A DNA stretch of 64,000 nt from assembly GCF_016411825.1 (NCBI RefSeq), contig NZ_JAEKMH010000001.1:186001-250000 (forward strand), given 5' to 3'. The position numbers and the translations under genes are program-made. Shown piece by piece: positions 26,889 through 36,608 of this stretch (positions are counted from its first letter, which is position 1; the number at the start of each line of letters is the position of its first letter). The DNA is from Devosia sediminis. GTDB taxonomy: Bacteria; Pseudomonadota; Alphaproteobacteria; Rhizobiales; Devosiaceae. The notes under the pieces were generated by a model. That model was not told the DNA's origin. It searched no databases and worked only from the letters and a program-made list of their open reading frames with translations.

Positions 26889-26923
26889 GAGGCGGACGGT
26901 GGGGTTCTCCCGCCGCCCGCCTC
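26889..26923 (+). other. Stem-loop between thuE and thuF
   Basis: GAGGCGGACGGTGGG pairs with CCCGCCGCCCGCCTC around a TTCT loop with two mismatches. It lies 23 bases after the thuE stop and probably stabilises thuE mRNA or lowers downstream expression. Confidence 0.55.
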
Positions 26924-26962
26924 GCGCAATACTGGACCTAGCCGCGTCGGGGAGGAAACCGG

Positions 26963-27942
<980 letters not shown>

Positions 27943-27943
<1 letters not shown>

Positions 27944-28788
27944 TGACCGCTTCGTTCGATCTCTGGAAATTCACCAAGTGGGTGCTGTTCTACCTGCTGG
28001 TGGCGTTCATCGTCGTGGTCAGCGTCTTCCCGTTCTACTACGCGGTGCTGACCAGCTTCAAATCCGGTACGGCGCTGTTCCAGATCAATTACTGGCCGAC
28101 CTCGTTCTCGCTCAACAACTACTGGAACGTTCTCAATACCGGCAGCTTCCCGCGCAACCTCCTGAACTCGATCTTCGTCTCGTCGGTCACGGTGTTGCTG
28201 GCGCTGTTCATCGCCATCACCGCAAGCTTTGCCCTCAGCCGCGTGCGGTTCCGTGGCAGGGGCCTCTTGCTGATGACGATCCTCGGGATTTCGATGTTCC
28301 CGCAGATGGCGGTGCTGGCGGGCCTGTTCGAGCTCATCCGCTTCATGGGCATCTACAACACGCCCTGGGCGCTGATCTTCTCCTACACGATCTTCACTCT
28401 GCCCTTCACCGTATGGGTGCTGACCACGTTCATGCGTGACCTGCCGGTGGAAATCGAGGAAGCGGCCATCGTCGACGGGGCGACGCCCTGGGTGATCATC
28501 ACCCGCGTGTTCATGCCGCTTATGTGGCCGGCGCTGGTGACGACGGGGCTCCTCGCGTTTATCGGCGCCTGGAACGAGTTCCTTTTCGCGCTGACATTCA
28601 CGTCGAGCAACGATACACGCACCGTGCCGGTGGCCATCGCGCTGCTCTCGGGCAGCACGCAATATGAAATCCCCTGGGGGAACATCATGGCCGCGTCGGT
28701 GATCGTCACCGTGCCGCTGGTGATCCTCGTGCTCGTTTTCCAACGCAAGATTGTATCTGGTCTGACCGCCGGCGGCGTCAAAGGCTAA
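27943..28788 (+). CDS. thuG: Trehalose ABC importer permease
   Basis: The 281-residue MalG-type permease has six hydrophobic spans, the EAA loop EEAAIVDGATPWVIITRVFMPL and a short basic C-terminal tail (QRKIVSGLTAGGVKG) typical of MalG/SugB proteins, in which this tail contacts the ATPase. It is translationally coupled to thuF. Confidence 0.9.
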
Positions 28789-28799
28789 GGAGAAACAAA

Positions 28800-29804
28800 A
28801 TGGCTGCGATTGAACTTCGCAACGTCCGCAAGGCCTTCGGCATGGTCGAGGTCATCAAGGGTGTCGACCTCGAGGTCCGCAAGGGCGAATTCATGGTCTT
28901 CGTCGGCCCCTCGGGCTGCGGCAAGTCCACCCTGCTGCGGCTGATTTCCGGCCTCGAGGACATTACCTCGGGCGAGATGCTGTTCGACGGCAAGGTGGTC
29001 AATGCGCTGGCGCCCTCCAAGCGCGGCATCGCCATGGTGTTCCAGTCCTATGCGCTCTACCCGCATATGACGGTCTACGAGAACATGGCCTTCGGCCTCA
29101 CCCTCGAAAAGGGCAAGGACAAGGAAGAGATCCGCCGCCGCGTCGAGAAGGCAGCCGACATGCTGCAGATCCGGCAGTATCTCGACCGCCTGCCCAAGCA
29201 GCTTTCGGGCGGCCAGCGGCAGCGCGTCGCCATCGGCCGGGCCATTACCCGCGACCCAAAGGTGTTCCTGTTCGACGAGCCGCTGTCGAACCTGGACGCG
29301 GCGCTGCGCGTCGCCACCCGCATCGAGATCGCCAAGCTCCATGAGGGCATGCACGACACGACCATGATCTATGTGACGCATGACCAGGTGGAGGCCATGA
29401 CCCTGGCCGACCGCATCTGCGTGCTGCGCGATGGCCTGGTGGAGCAGGTGGGCACGCCCATGGAGCTCTATGAAAAGCCCGACAGCCTGTTCGTGGCCGG
29501 TTTCATCGGCTCACCGAAGATGAACTTCATTGCCGGCGACAAGGCCGCGGCCTTTTCCTGCGCCACGCTGGGCGTGCGCGGCGAGCATATGGAGATCAGG
29601 CCAGATGGCATCTGGGAGGGGACGGTGATCCACACCGAAAACCTCGGTGCCGACACCTATGTCTATCTCGAGATGGGCCAGGAAGAGCCAGTGGTGGTGC
29701 GCATCGAGGGTGCCGCGGAATATGCCAGCGGCACAGTGCTGCGCGTGTCCCCGATCGAGGCGAAGGTCCACCGCTTCAACGAGGCGGGCAAGCCGGTCCG
29801 CTAA
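28800..29804 (+). CDS. thuK: Trehalose ABC importer ATPase (MsmK/MalK type)
   Basis: The 334-residue protein has Walker [10 protein letters not shown], signature [14 protein letters not shown], Walker [18 protein letters not shown]-loop [10 protein letters not shown] and a C-terminal OB/TOBE regulatory part (about 235-334), shorter than in classical MalK. AAGGAG lies 6 bases before the ATG. It couples ATP hydrolysis to the ThuFG permeases. Confidence 0.92.
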   Translation: MAAIELRNVRKAFGMVEVIKGVDLEVRKGEFMVFVGPSGCGKSTLLRLISGLEDITSGEMLFDGKVVNALAPSKRGIAMVFQSYALYPHMTVYENMAFGLTLEKGKDKEEIRRRVEKAADMLQIRQYLDRLPKQLSGGQRQRVAIGRAITRDPKVFLFDEPLSNLDAALRVATRIEIAKLHEGMHDTTMIYVTHDQVEAMTLADRICVLRDGLVEQVGTPMELYEKPDSLFVAGFIGSPKMNFIAGDKAAAFSCATLGVRGEHMEIRPDGIWEGTVIHTENLGADTYVYLEMGQEEPVVVRIEGAAEYASGTVLRVSPIEAKVHRFNEAGKPVR

Positions 29805-29817
29805 CGCATCACAACAA

Positions 29818-29845
29818 GGGCGGCGGCCATCGGGCTGCCCCTTTT
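29818..29845 (+). terminator. Terminator-like stem between thuK and thuA
   Basis: GGGCGGC and GCTGCCC pair (one G-T) around a 9-base loop and are followed by CTTTT. It could partly separate importer and catabolic gene expression. Confidence 0.55.
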
Positions 29846-29967
29846 CCATTCACTCTTGTGCTCCCAGCGGAACCTGTCGCGACGGCATGGGTTCGCGCTT
29901 TCGTGGGGCCGACGTGCAGTATAAACAGCGGCATCCTCCCCCTTGCCGCTCAAGCAGGAGACTACAT

Positions 29968-30756
29968 ATGCCTATCCGTACCCTGGTCTGGGGCGAGAAC
30001 GTCCACGAACAGAAGAACAAGGTGGTTGCCGAAAACTACCCGAACGGGATGCACAATCAGATCGCCAAGCTGCTGTCGCAGGACAGCAATATCTCGGTGA
30101 AGACCACGACGCTGCAGGAGCCCGAGCACGGCTGCACCGAGGAAGCGCTGAGCCAGACAGACGTCCTGGTGTGGTGGGGCCATGCGGCACATGACAAGGT
30201 CGATGACGCAGTGGTCAAGCGCGTCATGGAGCATGTGTGGCAGGGCATGGGCCTGATCGTGCTGCATTCGGGCCACCATTCCAAGGTGTTCAAGGGCCTG
30301 ATGGGCTCGCCGGCCAACCTGCACTGGCGCGAAGCCGGTGAACGCGAGCGCCTTTGGGTCGTCAATCCGGGCCATCCGATCGCGAGGGGTCTGCCGCCCT
30401 ATTTCGAACTCGAATACGAAGAGATGTACGGCGAGCCCTTCACCGTGCCGGAGCCGCTCGAGACCGTGTTTGTCTCCTGGTTCCAGGGCGGCGAAGTGTT
30501 CCGCTCGGGCCTGACCTATCGTCGCGGCGCGGGCAATATCTTCTACTTCCGCCCCGGCCACGAAACCTATCCGACCTATCACGACGCCAATGTCGGCCAG
30601 GTCCTGCGCAATGCGATCAACTGGGCTTTCGACGGCACGCGCCATGCGCATCTGATGAAGGCGCCGAATACGCCCGTCGCAGAGGCGATCGAGAAGATCG
30701 AGGAGCGCGGCGCCAAGCTCAGCTCGTCCGAACATGCCGGGCAGGTGAAGAAGTAG
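29968..30756 (+). CDS. thuA: Trehalose utilisation protein ThuA
   Basis: The 262-residue protein from ATG 29968 (with CAGGAG upstream) begins [20 protein letters not shown] and has the class-I glutamine amidotransferase-like fold of the ThuA family: [56 protein letters not shown] and [16 protein letters not shown]. The nucleophilic Cys of amidotransferases is absent. In Sinorhizobium thuAB mutants cannot use trehalose and the pair is linked to formation of 3-keto-trehalose. It is separated from thuB by a palindromic repeat. Confidence 0.92.
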   Translation: MPIRTLVWGENVHEQKNKVVAENYPNGMHNQIAKLLSQDSNISVKTTTLQEPEHGCTEEALSQTDVLVWWGHAAHDKVDDAVVKRVMEHVWQGMGLIVLHSGHHSKVFKGLMGSPANLHWREAGERERLWVVNPGHPIARGLPPYFELEYEEMYGEPFTVPEPLETVFVSWFQGGEVFRSGLTYRRGAGNIFYFRPGHETYPTYHDANVGQVLRNAINWAFDGTRHAHLMKAPNTPVAEAIEKIEERGAKLSSSEHAGQVKK

Positions 30757-30775
30757 AGGCGGCTTTAGCCCCGGA

Positions 30776-30843
30776 GTCATTCCCGCGAAAGCGGGAACCT
30801 CCGTCGTAATGAAAACAGGGGTTCCCGCTTTCGCGGGAATGAC
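30776..30843. repeat. REP-like palindrome between thuA and thuB
   Basis: Two perfect 24-base inverted arms (30776-30799, 30820-30843) starting GTCATTCCCGCGAAAGCGGG flank a 20-base centre. Each arm also folds on itself (TTCCCGC GAAA GCGGGAA). It sits 20 bases after thuA, inside the operon. Confidence 0.85.
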
Positions 30844-30883
30844 CCTGTATCTTGAAGCGGGCACTGGCCCAAGGAAATAGACA

Positions 30884-31927
30884 ATGCGGATCCTCATTCT
30901 GGGAACCGGTGGCATGGCCAATACTCATGCCAAGCATTTTGCGGCCATCGATGGCGTGACCCTAGTGGGCGGCGTCGACGTCGATCCGGCGCGGGTCGAG
31001 GCGTTCTGCTCGGCGCACAATATCGAGCGTGGCTTCGGTTCGCTTGACGCGGCGCTGGCCTGGGGCGAATTCGACGCCGTGGCCAATGTGACGCCCGACA
31101 GCGTGCACTATCCCACGACCATGGCGGCCCTGGCTGCAGGCAAGCATGTTTTCTGCGAAAAGCCGCTGGCCACCGATCATGCGCGCGCCATGGAAATGAC
31201 CGAGGCGGCCGAGCGGCTGGGCCTCGTCAACATGGTCAACCTCACCTATCGCAACGTCTCGCAGCTCCAGAAGGCACGGGAAATCGTGCAGTCGGGGCAG
31301 GTGGGCACGGTCAAGCATTTCGAGGCGAGCTATCTCCAGAGCTGGCTTGTGTCCAAGGCCTGGGGCGATTGGCGCACCGAGAGCCAGTGGCTGTGGCGCC
31401 TCAGCAAGAAGCATGGCTCGAACGGCGTGCTCGGCGATATCGGCGTGCATATCCTCGATTTCGCAGCCTACGGCGCTGGCAGCGATTTTTCGGACGTGTT
31501 CTGCCGCCTCCATACCTTCGACAAGGCCGAGAACAACAAAATCGGCGAATATGACCTGGATGCCAATGACAGCTTTGCCATGACGGCGCAGCTCGAGAAC
31601 GGTGCGCTGGGCGTGATCCACGCGACGCGCTGGGCCACGGGACACTTCAACGAATTGCGCCTCAGGATCTATGGTGAAAAGGGCTCGGTGGAAGTGCAGC
31701 ATCGGCACGACTGGTCGAAGCTCTTCACCTGCCTCGGCGACGATATCGAAACTGGCACATGGACCGAAGTGCCGGTGGATGCGGTGCCGACCAACTATCA
31801 GCGCTTCGTCGATGCCTGCCGCACCGGTCAGAATCTCGAACCGAGCTTCCGCCACGCGACCAATATCCAGAAGGTGCTGGACCTCGCCACCGTAACCGAC
31901 CGGGAACGGGCAGAGCACCGGGTCTAG
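30884..31927 (+). CDS. thuB: Trehalose oxidoreductase ThuB (Gfo/Idh/MocA family)
   Basis: The 347-residue protein has an N-terminal Rossmann domain (ILILGTGGMANTHAKHF, about 3-19), the EKPLA loop (CEKPLATDHARA, about 87-98) containing the catalytic Lys, and a C-terminal alpha/beta domain that binds sugar (NMVNLTYRNVSQ, DIGVHILDFAAYG). This is the Gfo/Idh/MocA family of NAD(P)-dependent sugar dehydrogenases. With ThuA it should oxidise trehalose at C3. A bidirectional terminator follows. Confidence 0.92.
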   Translation: MRILILGTGGMANTHAKHFAAIDGVTLVGGVDVDPARVEAFCSAHNIERGFGSLDAALAWGEFDAVANVTPDSVHYPTTMAALAAGKHVFCEKPLATDHARAMEMTEAAERLGLVNMVNLTYRNVSQLQKAREIVQSGQVGTVKHFEASYLQSWLVSKAWGDWRTESQWLWRLSKKHGSNGVLGDIGVHILDFAAYGAGSDFSDVFCRLHTFDKAENNKIGEYDLDANDSFAMTAQLENGALGVIHATRWATGHFNELRLRIYGEKGSVEVQHRHDWSKLFTCLGDDIETGTWTEVPVDAVPTNYQRFVDACRTGQNLEPSFRHATNIQKVLDLATVTDRERAEHRV

Positions 31928-31930
31928 ACC

Positions 31931-31963
31931 AAAAAAAGGCCCCGGCATTGCCGGGGCCCTTTA
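31931..31963. terminator. Bidirectional terminator between thuB and the acidic repeat protein
   Basis: Seven A residues, GGCCCCGGC, loop ATT, GCCGGGGCC, then CTTTA. The plus strand reads TTT and the minus strand reads seven T residues after the stem, so it serves both convergent genes, more strongly the minus one. Confidence 0.88.
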
Positions 31964-31976
31964 CGCAGACAGGCGG

Positions 31977-32594
31977 TTAGTCCTGGCTGTTGGTATAGAT
32001 GACCAGCGAACCGTCCTGGTCGTTGCTGAGAGCAACCACGTCCGAGACGTCGATGGCATTGCCGCTCAGGAAACCGGTCAAGGCCTCGTTGCCGTTGATG
32101 GCATCCTGAAGAGCGGTGATGTTGCTGGCATTGCCGTTCAGCGCGTCGTTGAGGGCATTGGCGTCGAAGTTGGCGACATCGGCTACGTCGACCACGCTCA
32201 CATCGCTCACATCGGTGATATCGGAGACGTTAGCATTGCCGGCTTCGATCATCGAGAGAATCTCGGAGAGATCGGCCACGTCGCTGACATTGCCGGCTTC
32301 GCCAACCGAATTGCTCACGCCGCCGACGTCATTGGTGACATCGCCAACCGAGCCGGAGGCATCACCGCCGACATCGCCGGAATTGGTCACGCCGTCCACC
32401 GCGGCGTCAACGCCATCGACAGTCGAGTCGACAGTATCGTTGAGGCTGTCGACAGTGCTGTCGAGCGTATCGGTGACACCATTCACAGTATCATTGAGGA
32501 TGTTGCTATCTTCACTGTCCTGAGCGAAGGCAACAGCCGAAGTCAAAGAAAGAGCAGCAACGGAAGTCAGAAGAATTTTATGGATGGAGCTCAT
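31977..32594 (-). CDS. Secreted acidic Asp/Val/Asn/Ser-rich repeat protein
   Basis: The 205-residue product from ATG 32594 (GGAGGATGAGACG upstream) has a clean signal peptide ending in AVAFAQ (about residue 25). The mature part is low complexity: tandem xDTVDS/TVDGV-like units (about 35-70), a Gly/Asn/Ser/Asp stretch with SVGDV/NDVGGV units (about 72-105), VSDV/VADV units (about 105-150), then a less repetitive end. It has almost no Lys or Arg, no Cys, and is strongly acidic. I recognise no family; the pattern suggests an extended, possibly calcium-binding or surface/biofilm-associated secreted protein. Confidence 0.75.
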   Translation of the reverse strand: MSSIHKILLTSVAALSLTSAVAFAQDSEDSNILNDTVNGVTDTLDSTVDSLNDTVDSTVDGVDAAVDGVTNSGDVGGDASGSVGDVTNDVGGVSNSVGEAGNVSDVADLSEILSMIEAGNANVSDITDVSDVSVVDVADVANFDANALNDALNGNASNITALQDAINGNEALTGFLSGNAIDVSDVVALSNDQDGSLVIYTNSQD

Positions 32595-32747
32595 CGTCTC
32601 ATCCTCCAAGTTGATTATTATTATGTTAAACCTTGCGAGGTTCGATGGGATAATCCCCGAATTACTCGATCGTTCCCGCACATATAAAAGCGTGGTCGAC
32701 CGCAATATTCGGAGGATTTTCCGGAAATCTTTGGGACTGACAGTGTT

Positions 32748-33362
32748 TTAGTCACGTAGGGCGAGATCGACGATCACGCTACCGTCATCCAATGTGATCG
32801 CAACCACCTGGTCCGGGGTCCGTCCGGCACGGGCCAGTTCGTTGACCAGGCGCGGCTCGGATGCAGCCAGCATGGCCGCACCGGAGCCGTCCGTGCCGCA
32901 GGTGGCTTCCCGCCAGACCAGCGTGGCGGCGTGATCGAACGCATTGGCGAGTTCTTCGGCACTTACCAAACCCAGCACGCAAACATCGGAGTTCGCGATG
33001 GTGCGACTCACGACAGGCTGGCCGGAGGTGGCGGGTGCTGTTGCCGACGGGACGGGCGATGCGGCCACGGTATCCCCGGTGGCCGTGCGGGCGCCCGAGG
33101 AGTTGTCCGGATTGCCTGCATCATCGGTGCCGCCCGTACCAAGCGTCACGTCATTGATGGTGATGCCGAGATCGCCGTCGATATGGTCATCACCTCGACC
33201 CAACGACATGGAGCCGGAGGACTCGACGCTGACAGAAACGGCGCCGTCGAGCAGTTCGACGCTTTGAACCTGCGAGCCTTCGCCTTCGAGGGCAGGAAGC
33301 CCCTGGGCAATGGCAGGTGTGGCGAGCGCCATCAGCGTCAGCGCAATCGGGGTGCATTTCAT
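32748..33362 (-). CDS. Secreted protein of unknown function
   Basis: The 204-residue product from ATG 33362 (GGAGAG upstream) has a signal peptide ending in ATPAIAQG (about residue 20). An acidic Gly/Asp-rich middle (about 50-90) leads to a Ser/Thr/Ala/Pro linker (about 95-118) and a C-terminal folded part (about 125-204) with two Cys (VCVLGLVSAEELA and REATCGTDG) that could form a disulfide, ending in a regular VVAITLDDGSVIVDLALRD strand pair. No family is recognised. It is in the same orientation as the acidic repeat protein 153 bases downstream. Confidence 0.65.
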   Translation of the reverse strand: MKCTPIALTLMALATPAIAQGLPALEGEGSQVQSVELLDGAVSVSVESSGSMSLGRGDDHIDGDLGITINDVTLGTGGTDDAGNPDNSSGARTATGDTVAASPVPSATAPATSGQPVVSRTIANSDVCVLGLVSAEELANAFDHAATLVWREATCGTDGSGAAMLAASEPRLVNELARAGRTPDQVVAITLDDGSVIVDLALRD

Positions 33363-33509
33363 GGCGGGCTCTCCGGTTGAGCCAGCCCAACGGCTCCCCG
33401 GCAACCCCAGTTGCAGAGTGTTACCGAGTTGAACGCACATATTTGTGTGGGACGCTGCAACCGGCAGGGCCCCAGCGAACTTGTTCAGCGACAACAAAGG
33501 AGCGTCGGA

Positions 33510-33761
33510 ATGAGCATTCTCTGGGCCATCATTATCGGTTTTCTTGCAGGCGTCGTCGCCAAGTGGATCACCCCGGGCGACAACAAGCCCTCGGGCTTTA
33601 TCCTCACCACCGTGCTCGGCATCGTCGGCTCGGTGCTGGCGACCTGGTTGGGTCAGGCCATTGGCTGGTATGGGCCGGGCGACGGCGCCGGCTTTATCGC
33701 GTCGATCGTCGGCGCGGTGATCATCCTCTTGATCTGGGGCCAGTTGGCCCGGCGCCGCTAG
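33510..33761 (+). CDS. GlsB/YeaQ/YmgE-family membrane protein
   Basis: The 83-residue protein from ATG 33510 (AAAGGAG upstream) has three hydrophobic helices and the family's Gly-rich motifs: SILWAIIIGFLAGVVAKWI, GFILTTVLGIVGSVLATWLG and GAGFIASIVGAVIILLIWG. GlsB/YeaQ/YmgE proteins (transglycosylase-associated, Pfam Transgly_assoc) are small stress-related inner membrane proteins of unclear mechanism. A strong terminator follows. Confidence 0.92.
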   Translation: MSILWAIIIGFLAGVVAKWITPGDNKPSGFILTTVLGIVGSVLATWLGQAIGWYGPGDGAGFIASIVGAVIILLIWGQLARRR

Positions 33762-33784
33762 GCCACCACAGGCTGACTGGAATG

Positions 33785-33809
33785 GGGCGTCCTGCGGGGC
33801 GCCCTTTTT
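33785..33809 (+). terminator. Rho-independent terminator of the GlsB-family gene
   Basis: GGGCGTCC, loop TGCG, GGGCGCCC (one T-G) and five T residues. Confidence 0.85.
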
Positions 33810-33834
33810 ATTTCGCGAGGGTGCGGCAAGGGCA

Positions 33835-33860
33835 GGAACCGAGCCGGGCCGTCATCTGTT
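33835..33860 (+). promoter_or_regulatory. EcfG-like promoter candidate before the response regulator
   Basis: GGAAC (33835-33839) and TGTT (33857-33860) are 17 bases apart; one mismatch to GGAAC-N17-CGTT. The -10 would end only 9 bases before the ATG, which would make the mRNA leaderless or nearly so; no ribosome site is seen there. Confidence 0.3.
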
Positions 33861-33869
33861 TGTCAGACT

Positions 33870-34247
33870 ATGGATACCTCTCGTCACGCCGCTCCACAGT
33901 CCTTCCTCGTCGTCGATGACGAAGCGTTCGTCCGGGCCGATCTCGCGGAGCTGATCCGCGATCTGGGTCACGAGGCCTGGGAGGCCGCCAGCACCGCAGA
34001 AGCGCTCGCCATGCTGAACCAGTCGGCGCATGCCTTCACGGGGCTGGTGACCGACGTCAACATGCCCGGAAGCCGCAACGGTATCGTCCTCGCCCATCAC
34101 GTACGGTTCGTCTGGCCGCATATCCGCGTCATCGTGGTTTCGGCCGGTCGAAAGCCGCTTGCCGGCGCATTGCCCGCCGACACGCCCTTCTTCGCCAAGC
34201 CCTGGGACCCTGAGCGGCTGGCTTCGGCGCTGTCCGCCACGCACTGA
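33870..34247 (+). CDS. Single-domain response regulator
   Basis: The 125-residue protein is a stand-alone receiver domain with acidic pair Asp16-Asp17, phosphoacceptor Asp62 (in LVTDVNMPG), Ser91 in place of the conserved Thr and Lys110 (FFAKPW). No output domain is present, so it acts by phosphoryl transfer or protein contact. No kinase gene is adjacent. The Met at 33870 lacks a ribosome site; the promoter candidate just upstream suggests leaderless translation. Confidence 0.9.
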   Translation: MDTSRHAAPQSFLVVDDEAFVRADLAELIRDLGHEAWEAASTAEALAMLNQSAHAFTGLVTDVNMPGSRNGIVLAHHVRFVWPHIRVIVVSAGRKPLAGALPADTPFFAKPWDPERLASALSATH

Positions 34248-34251
34248 CGAA

Positions 34252-34274
34252 AAGGGCGCCCGGTGGGCGCCCTT
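34252..34274. terminator. Bidirectional terminator between response regulator and nucleotidase
   Basis: AAGGGCGCCC, loop GGT, GGGCGCCCTT: a perfect 10-bp stem, with four T residues following it on the minus strand and TTCG on the plus strand. Confidence 0.75.
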
Positions 34275-34297
34275 CGTGTCTCAAGTGATCGGCCGAC

Positions 34298-35905
34298 CTA
34301 TTCGACGATGGTGATGCGACCATCGGTATAGGGCGTGTATTCGCCGCCCTGGGCAGCGATGTAGTCCGCCAGGACCTGCTCCAGCGGCGGGCCGAAGTCG
34401 TAGGGGTTGTCGCCCTCGGCAAAGGTGCCGTAGCCGTCGCCGCCGCCACGCATGTAATTATTGGTGACGACCTTGTAGGTGGCTTCCTCGTCGATCGGGG
34501 CCCAGGCATCGCCGCCGACCAGGACCTGGACGTCGCTGATGCGTTCGCCGGCCGGGTTGGCGAGAGTGTAGCTGTATTTCAGGCCCGAAACCTGCGGGAA
34601 GCGACCGGCACCATTTTCGATGTCCGACACGCCGTTTTCAAGCGCGTCGATGACATCGGCACCGGAGATTTCGACGGTGGCAAGAGTGTTGGAGAAGGGC
34701 AGGACGGTCAGCACTTCACCCATGGTGATTTCGCCGGCGTCGATGGAGGCACGCAGGCCGCCGCCGTTCTGGATGGCGATGGTCGCGCCCTGGTCGGCCA
34801 CGCGGTCGAGCATGGCATCGGCCACAAGATTGCCCATGGAGCATTCCTCGACGCGGCAGACTTCGCGGCTGCCTTCGATGGCATCGGTGGAGGTGCCGAT
34901 GACTTCGGCCATCAGTTCCTGCAGCGGGGCTTCGCGCTCGGCCAGAAGCGCAGCGAATTCCTCATTGGGCTCGACCGAAGCGTCGATCAGGATCGGCGCA
35001 CCTTCCGCGGAGATGACATTGCCTTCGTCGTCCCAGGTGACGGTGAGGTCGCCCAGGTACTTGGCATAGGCGCTGGCGGTGACGACCGGGACTTCCTTGC
35101 CATCGGGATTGTTGACCATGGTCGGGTAAGGGCCGGCCGCGGCTTCGTCGGTGCTGGACAGCAGCGTATGCGAGTGGCCGCCCACGATGACGTCGATGCC
35201 CGGAACGTTGGCAGCAATCTCGAGGTCGACCGTATAGCCCACATGGGTGAGGGCAATGATCTTGTTGACGCCGGCGGCGGTCAGCGCATCGACCTGGGTG
35301 CGAAGACTGGTGATGGTGTCTTCGAACTCGACATTGTCGCCGGGCGAGGAGGTCTCGTCGGTATCTTCGGCGAGGGCCGAGACGAAGCCGATCTTTTCGC
35401 CGCCGATTTCGAGCACGTGGGTGCCTTCGAACTTGCCAGCGAGAAGCGGCTCGTTTTCGACATTGGTGTTGCCCGAGATGATCGGGAATTCGATGGCGTC
35501 GATGAACTTGGCCAGCTCTTCTGGGCCATCGTCGAATTCGTGGTTGCCGACGGCCATCAGCTCGATGCCGAGCTTGTTGGCAAACTCGGAAATGATCTCG
35601 CTGCGGTATTCGGTGTAGAACAGGGAGCCCTGGAACTGGTCGCCGGCATCCACGAGCACCACATTGCCGTCGCCGGCAGCGGCGCGGGCAGCGTCGATCG
35701 CGGTCTTGAGGCGGGCGATGCCGCCAAAGCACTCACCGGCAGCGTCGGTTTCCGCATCGCAATTGGAGTCGGAGCTGGTGATCGGTCCGAAGCGGGAATG
35801 GAAGTCGTTGATGTGCAGGATGTTCAGCGTGTAGTCGGCCTGGGCCGCAGTCGAAAATCCGGCGCAGAGCGTGAGCGCGGTGGCGCCCAGAAGAAGTTTC
35901 TTCAT
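34298..35905 (-). CDS. Periplasmic 5'-nucleotidase/2',3'-cyclic phosphodiesterase (UshA-like)
   Basis: The 535-residue protein has a signal peptide ending in AAQAD (about residue 23), an N-terminal metallophosphoesterase domain (LNILHINDFHSRF, VLVDAGDQFQGS, AVGNHEFDDG, ALTHVGYTVD, GGHSHTLL: the metal-binding Asp, His and Asn set) and a C-terminal 5'-nucleotidase domain (about 330-510, with CSMGNLVADAML, IQNGGGLRASI and NNYMRGGGDGYGTF). Two Cys pairs are plausible disulfides. It should dephosphorylate extracellular nucleotides for uptake, fitting the nucleobase pathway further right. Confidence 0.92.
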   Translation of the reverse strand: MKKLLLGATALTLCAGFSTAAQADYTLNILHINDFHSRFGPITSSDSNCDAETDAAGECFGGIARLKTAIDAARAAAGDGNVVLVDAGDQFQGSLFYTEYRSEIISEFANKLGIELMAVGNHEFDDGPEELAKFIDAIEFPIISGNTNVENEPLLAGKFEGTHVLEIGGEKIGFVSALAEDTDETSSPGDNVEFEDTITSLRTQVDALTAAGVNKIIALTHVGYTVDLEIAANVPGIDVIVGGHSHTLLSSTDEAAAGPYPTMVNNPDGKEVPVVTASAYAKYLGDLTVTWDDEGNVISAEGAPILIDASVEPNEEFAALLAEREAPLQELMAEVIGTSTDAIEGSREVCRVEECSMGNLVADAMLDRVADQGATIAIQNGGGLRASIDAGEITMGEVLTVLPFSNTLATVEISGADVIDALENGVSDIENGAGRFPQVSGLKYSYTLANPAGERISDVQVLVGGDAWAPIDEEATYKVVTNNYMRGGGDGYGTFAEGDNPYDFGPPLEQVLADYIAAQGGEYTPYTDGRITIVE

Positions 35906-36146
35906 CCCTGTTGTCCCTTTTCAAGTTTGCCTTCGACGTTCTCTCCATCGCGCCGGCGCACGCGTCTCGTGGCCAGCCGACAGCGTCAACGGTCAGTTAA
36001 GCAGGGAATTGTGACAGTGAAAAGTGGACCGGTTGGTCAAATATGACAGTTCGGTGATGTTCAATCGTCGCTTCATCCGGGCACGTAAACAGGACTGCAA
36101 CAGTTGCGTGCTAGAGAGGGGGCAGTGTGTTGTCCGGATTGTGCCG

Positions 36147-36608
36147 ATGAGTACCGCCCTTGAGAGCCTGATGCGCGATCCGCCCCCCTCCGATGCCGGG
36201 AGGCGGCAGGGCGGCGGCATTGCGTCCTTCGTGTTGATCGGCGGTGGCGCTGCGGTCGGCTTCGTCGTGCTTTCCAGCGTCCTGATCGGCATGCTTTCGG
36301 ACACGGAAGCCTGGATCGTGAGCGCCATCTGCTATGCGAGCTTTATCCTGCCCGTCTACCTGCTGCACCGGCGCTTCACCTTTGCCTCCGAGGCAGCCCA
36401 TTGGCAGGCGCTGCCGCGCTATGTTGTGGTGCAGGTGATGGCGCTGCTGCTGGCCTCGATCTTCGGCTTTGTCTTCCACGGCACGCTGGCGCTGCCCAGC
36501 CTGCCGGCCGCGGTGCTTGTGACGGCCCTGACGTCGGGCGTCAATTTCCTCGTGCTCAAGAGCTGGGCCTTTGCCTTCGAGCGCCCATACGAGGCTGCCA
36601 CCGCATGA
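36147..36608 (+). CDS. GtrA-family membrane protein
   Basis: The 153-residue protein from ATG 36147 has four hydrophobic helices after a polar N terminus (about 1-22), the GtrA pattern, with LPVYLLHRRFTF and VNFLVLKSWAF after helices 2 and 4 (the conserved NF..N-type ends of GtrA). GtrA proteins are thought to flip polyprenyl-linked sugars for cell-surface glycan decoration. It overlaps the following methyltransferase gene by four bases. Confidence 0.82.
   Translation: MSTALESLMRDPPPSDAGRRQGGGIASFVLIGGGAAVGFVVLSSVLIGMLSDTEAWIVSAICYASFILPVYLLHRRFTFASEAAHWQALPRYVVVQVMALLLASIFGFVFHGTLALPSLPAAVLVTALTSGVNFLVLKSWAFAFERPYEAATA

Noticed and set aside
30776..30843. Repeat pair as CRISPR remnant.
   Set aside because: Arms are inverted, not direct, there are only two, and no cas gene is present.
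32640..32675. EcfG promoter before the acidic repeat protein (GGAAC-N16-GATT on the minus strand).
   Set aside because: Two mismatches in the four-base -10 element.
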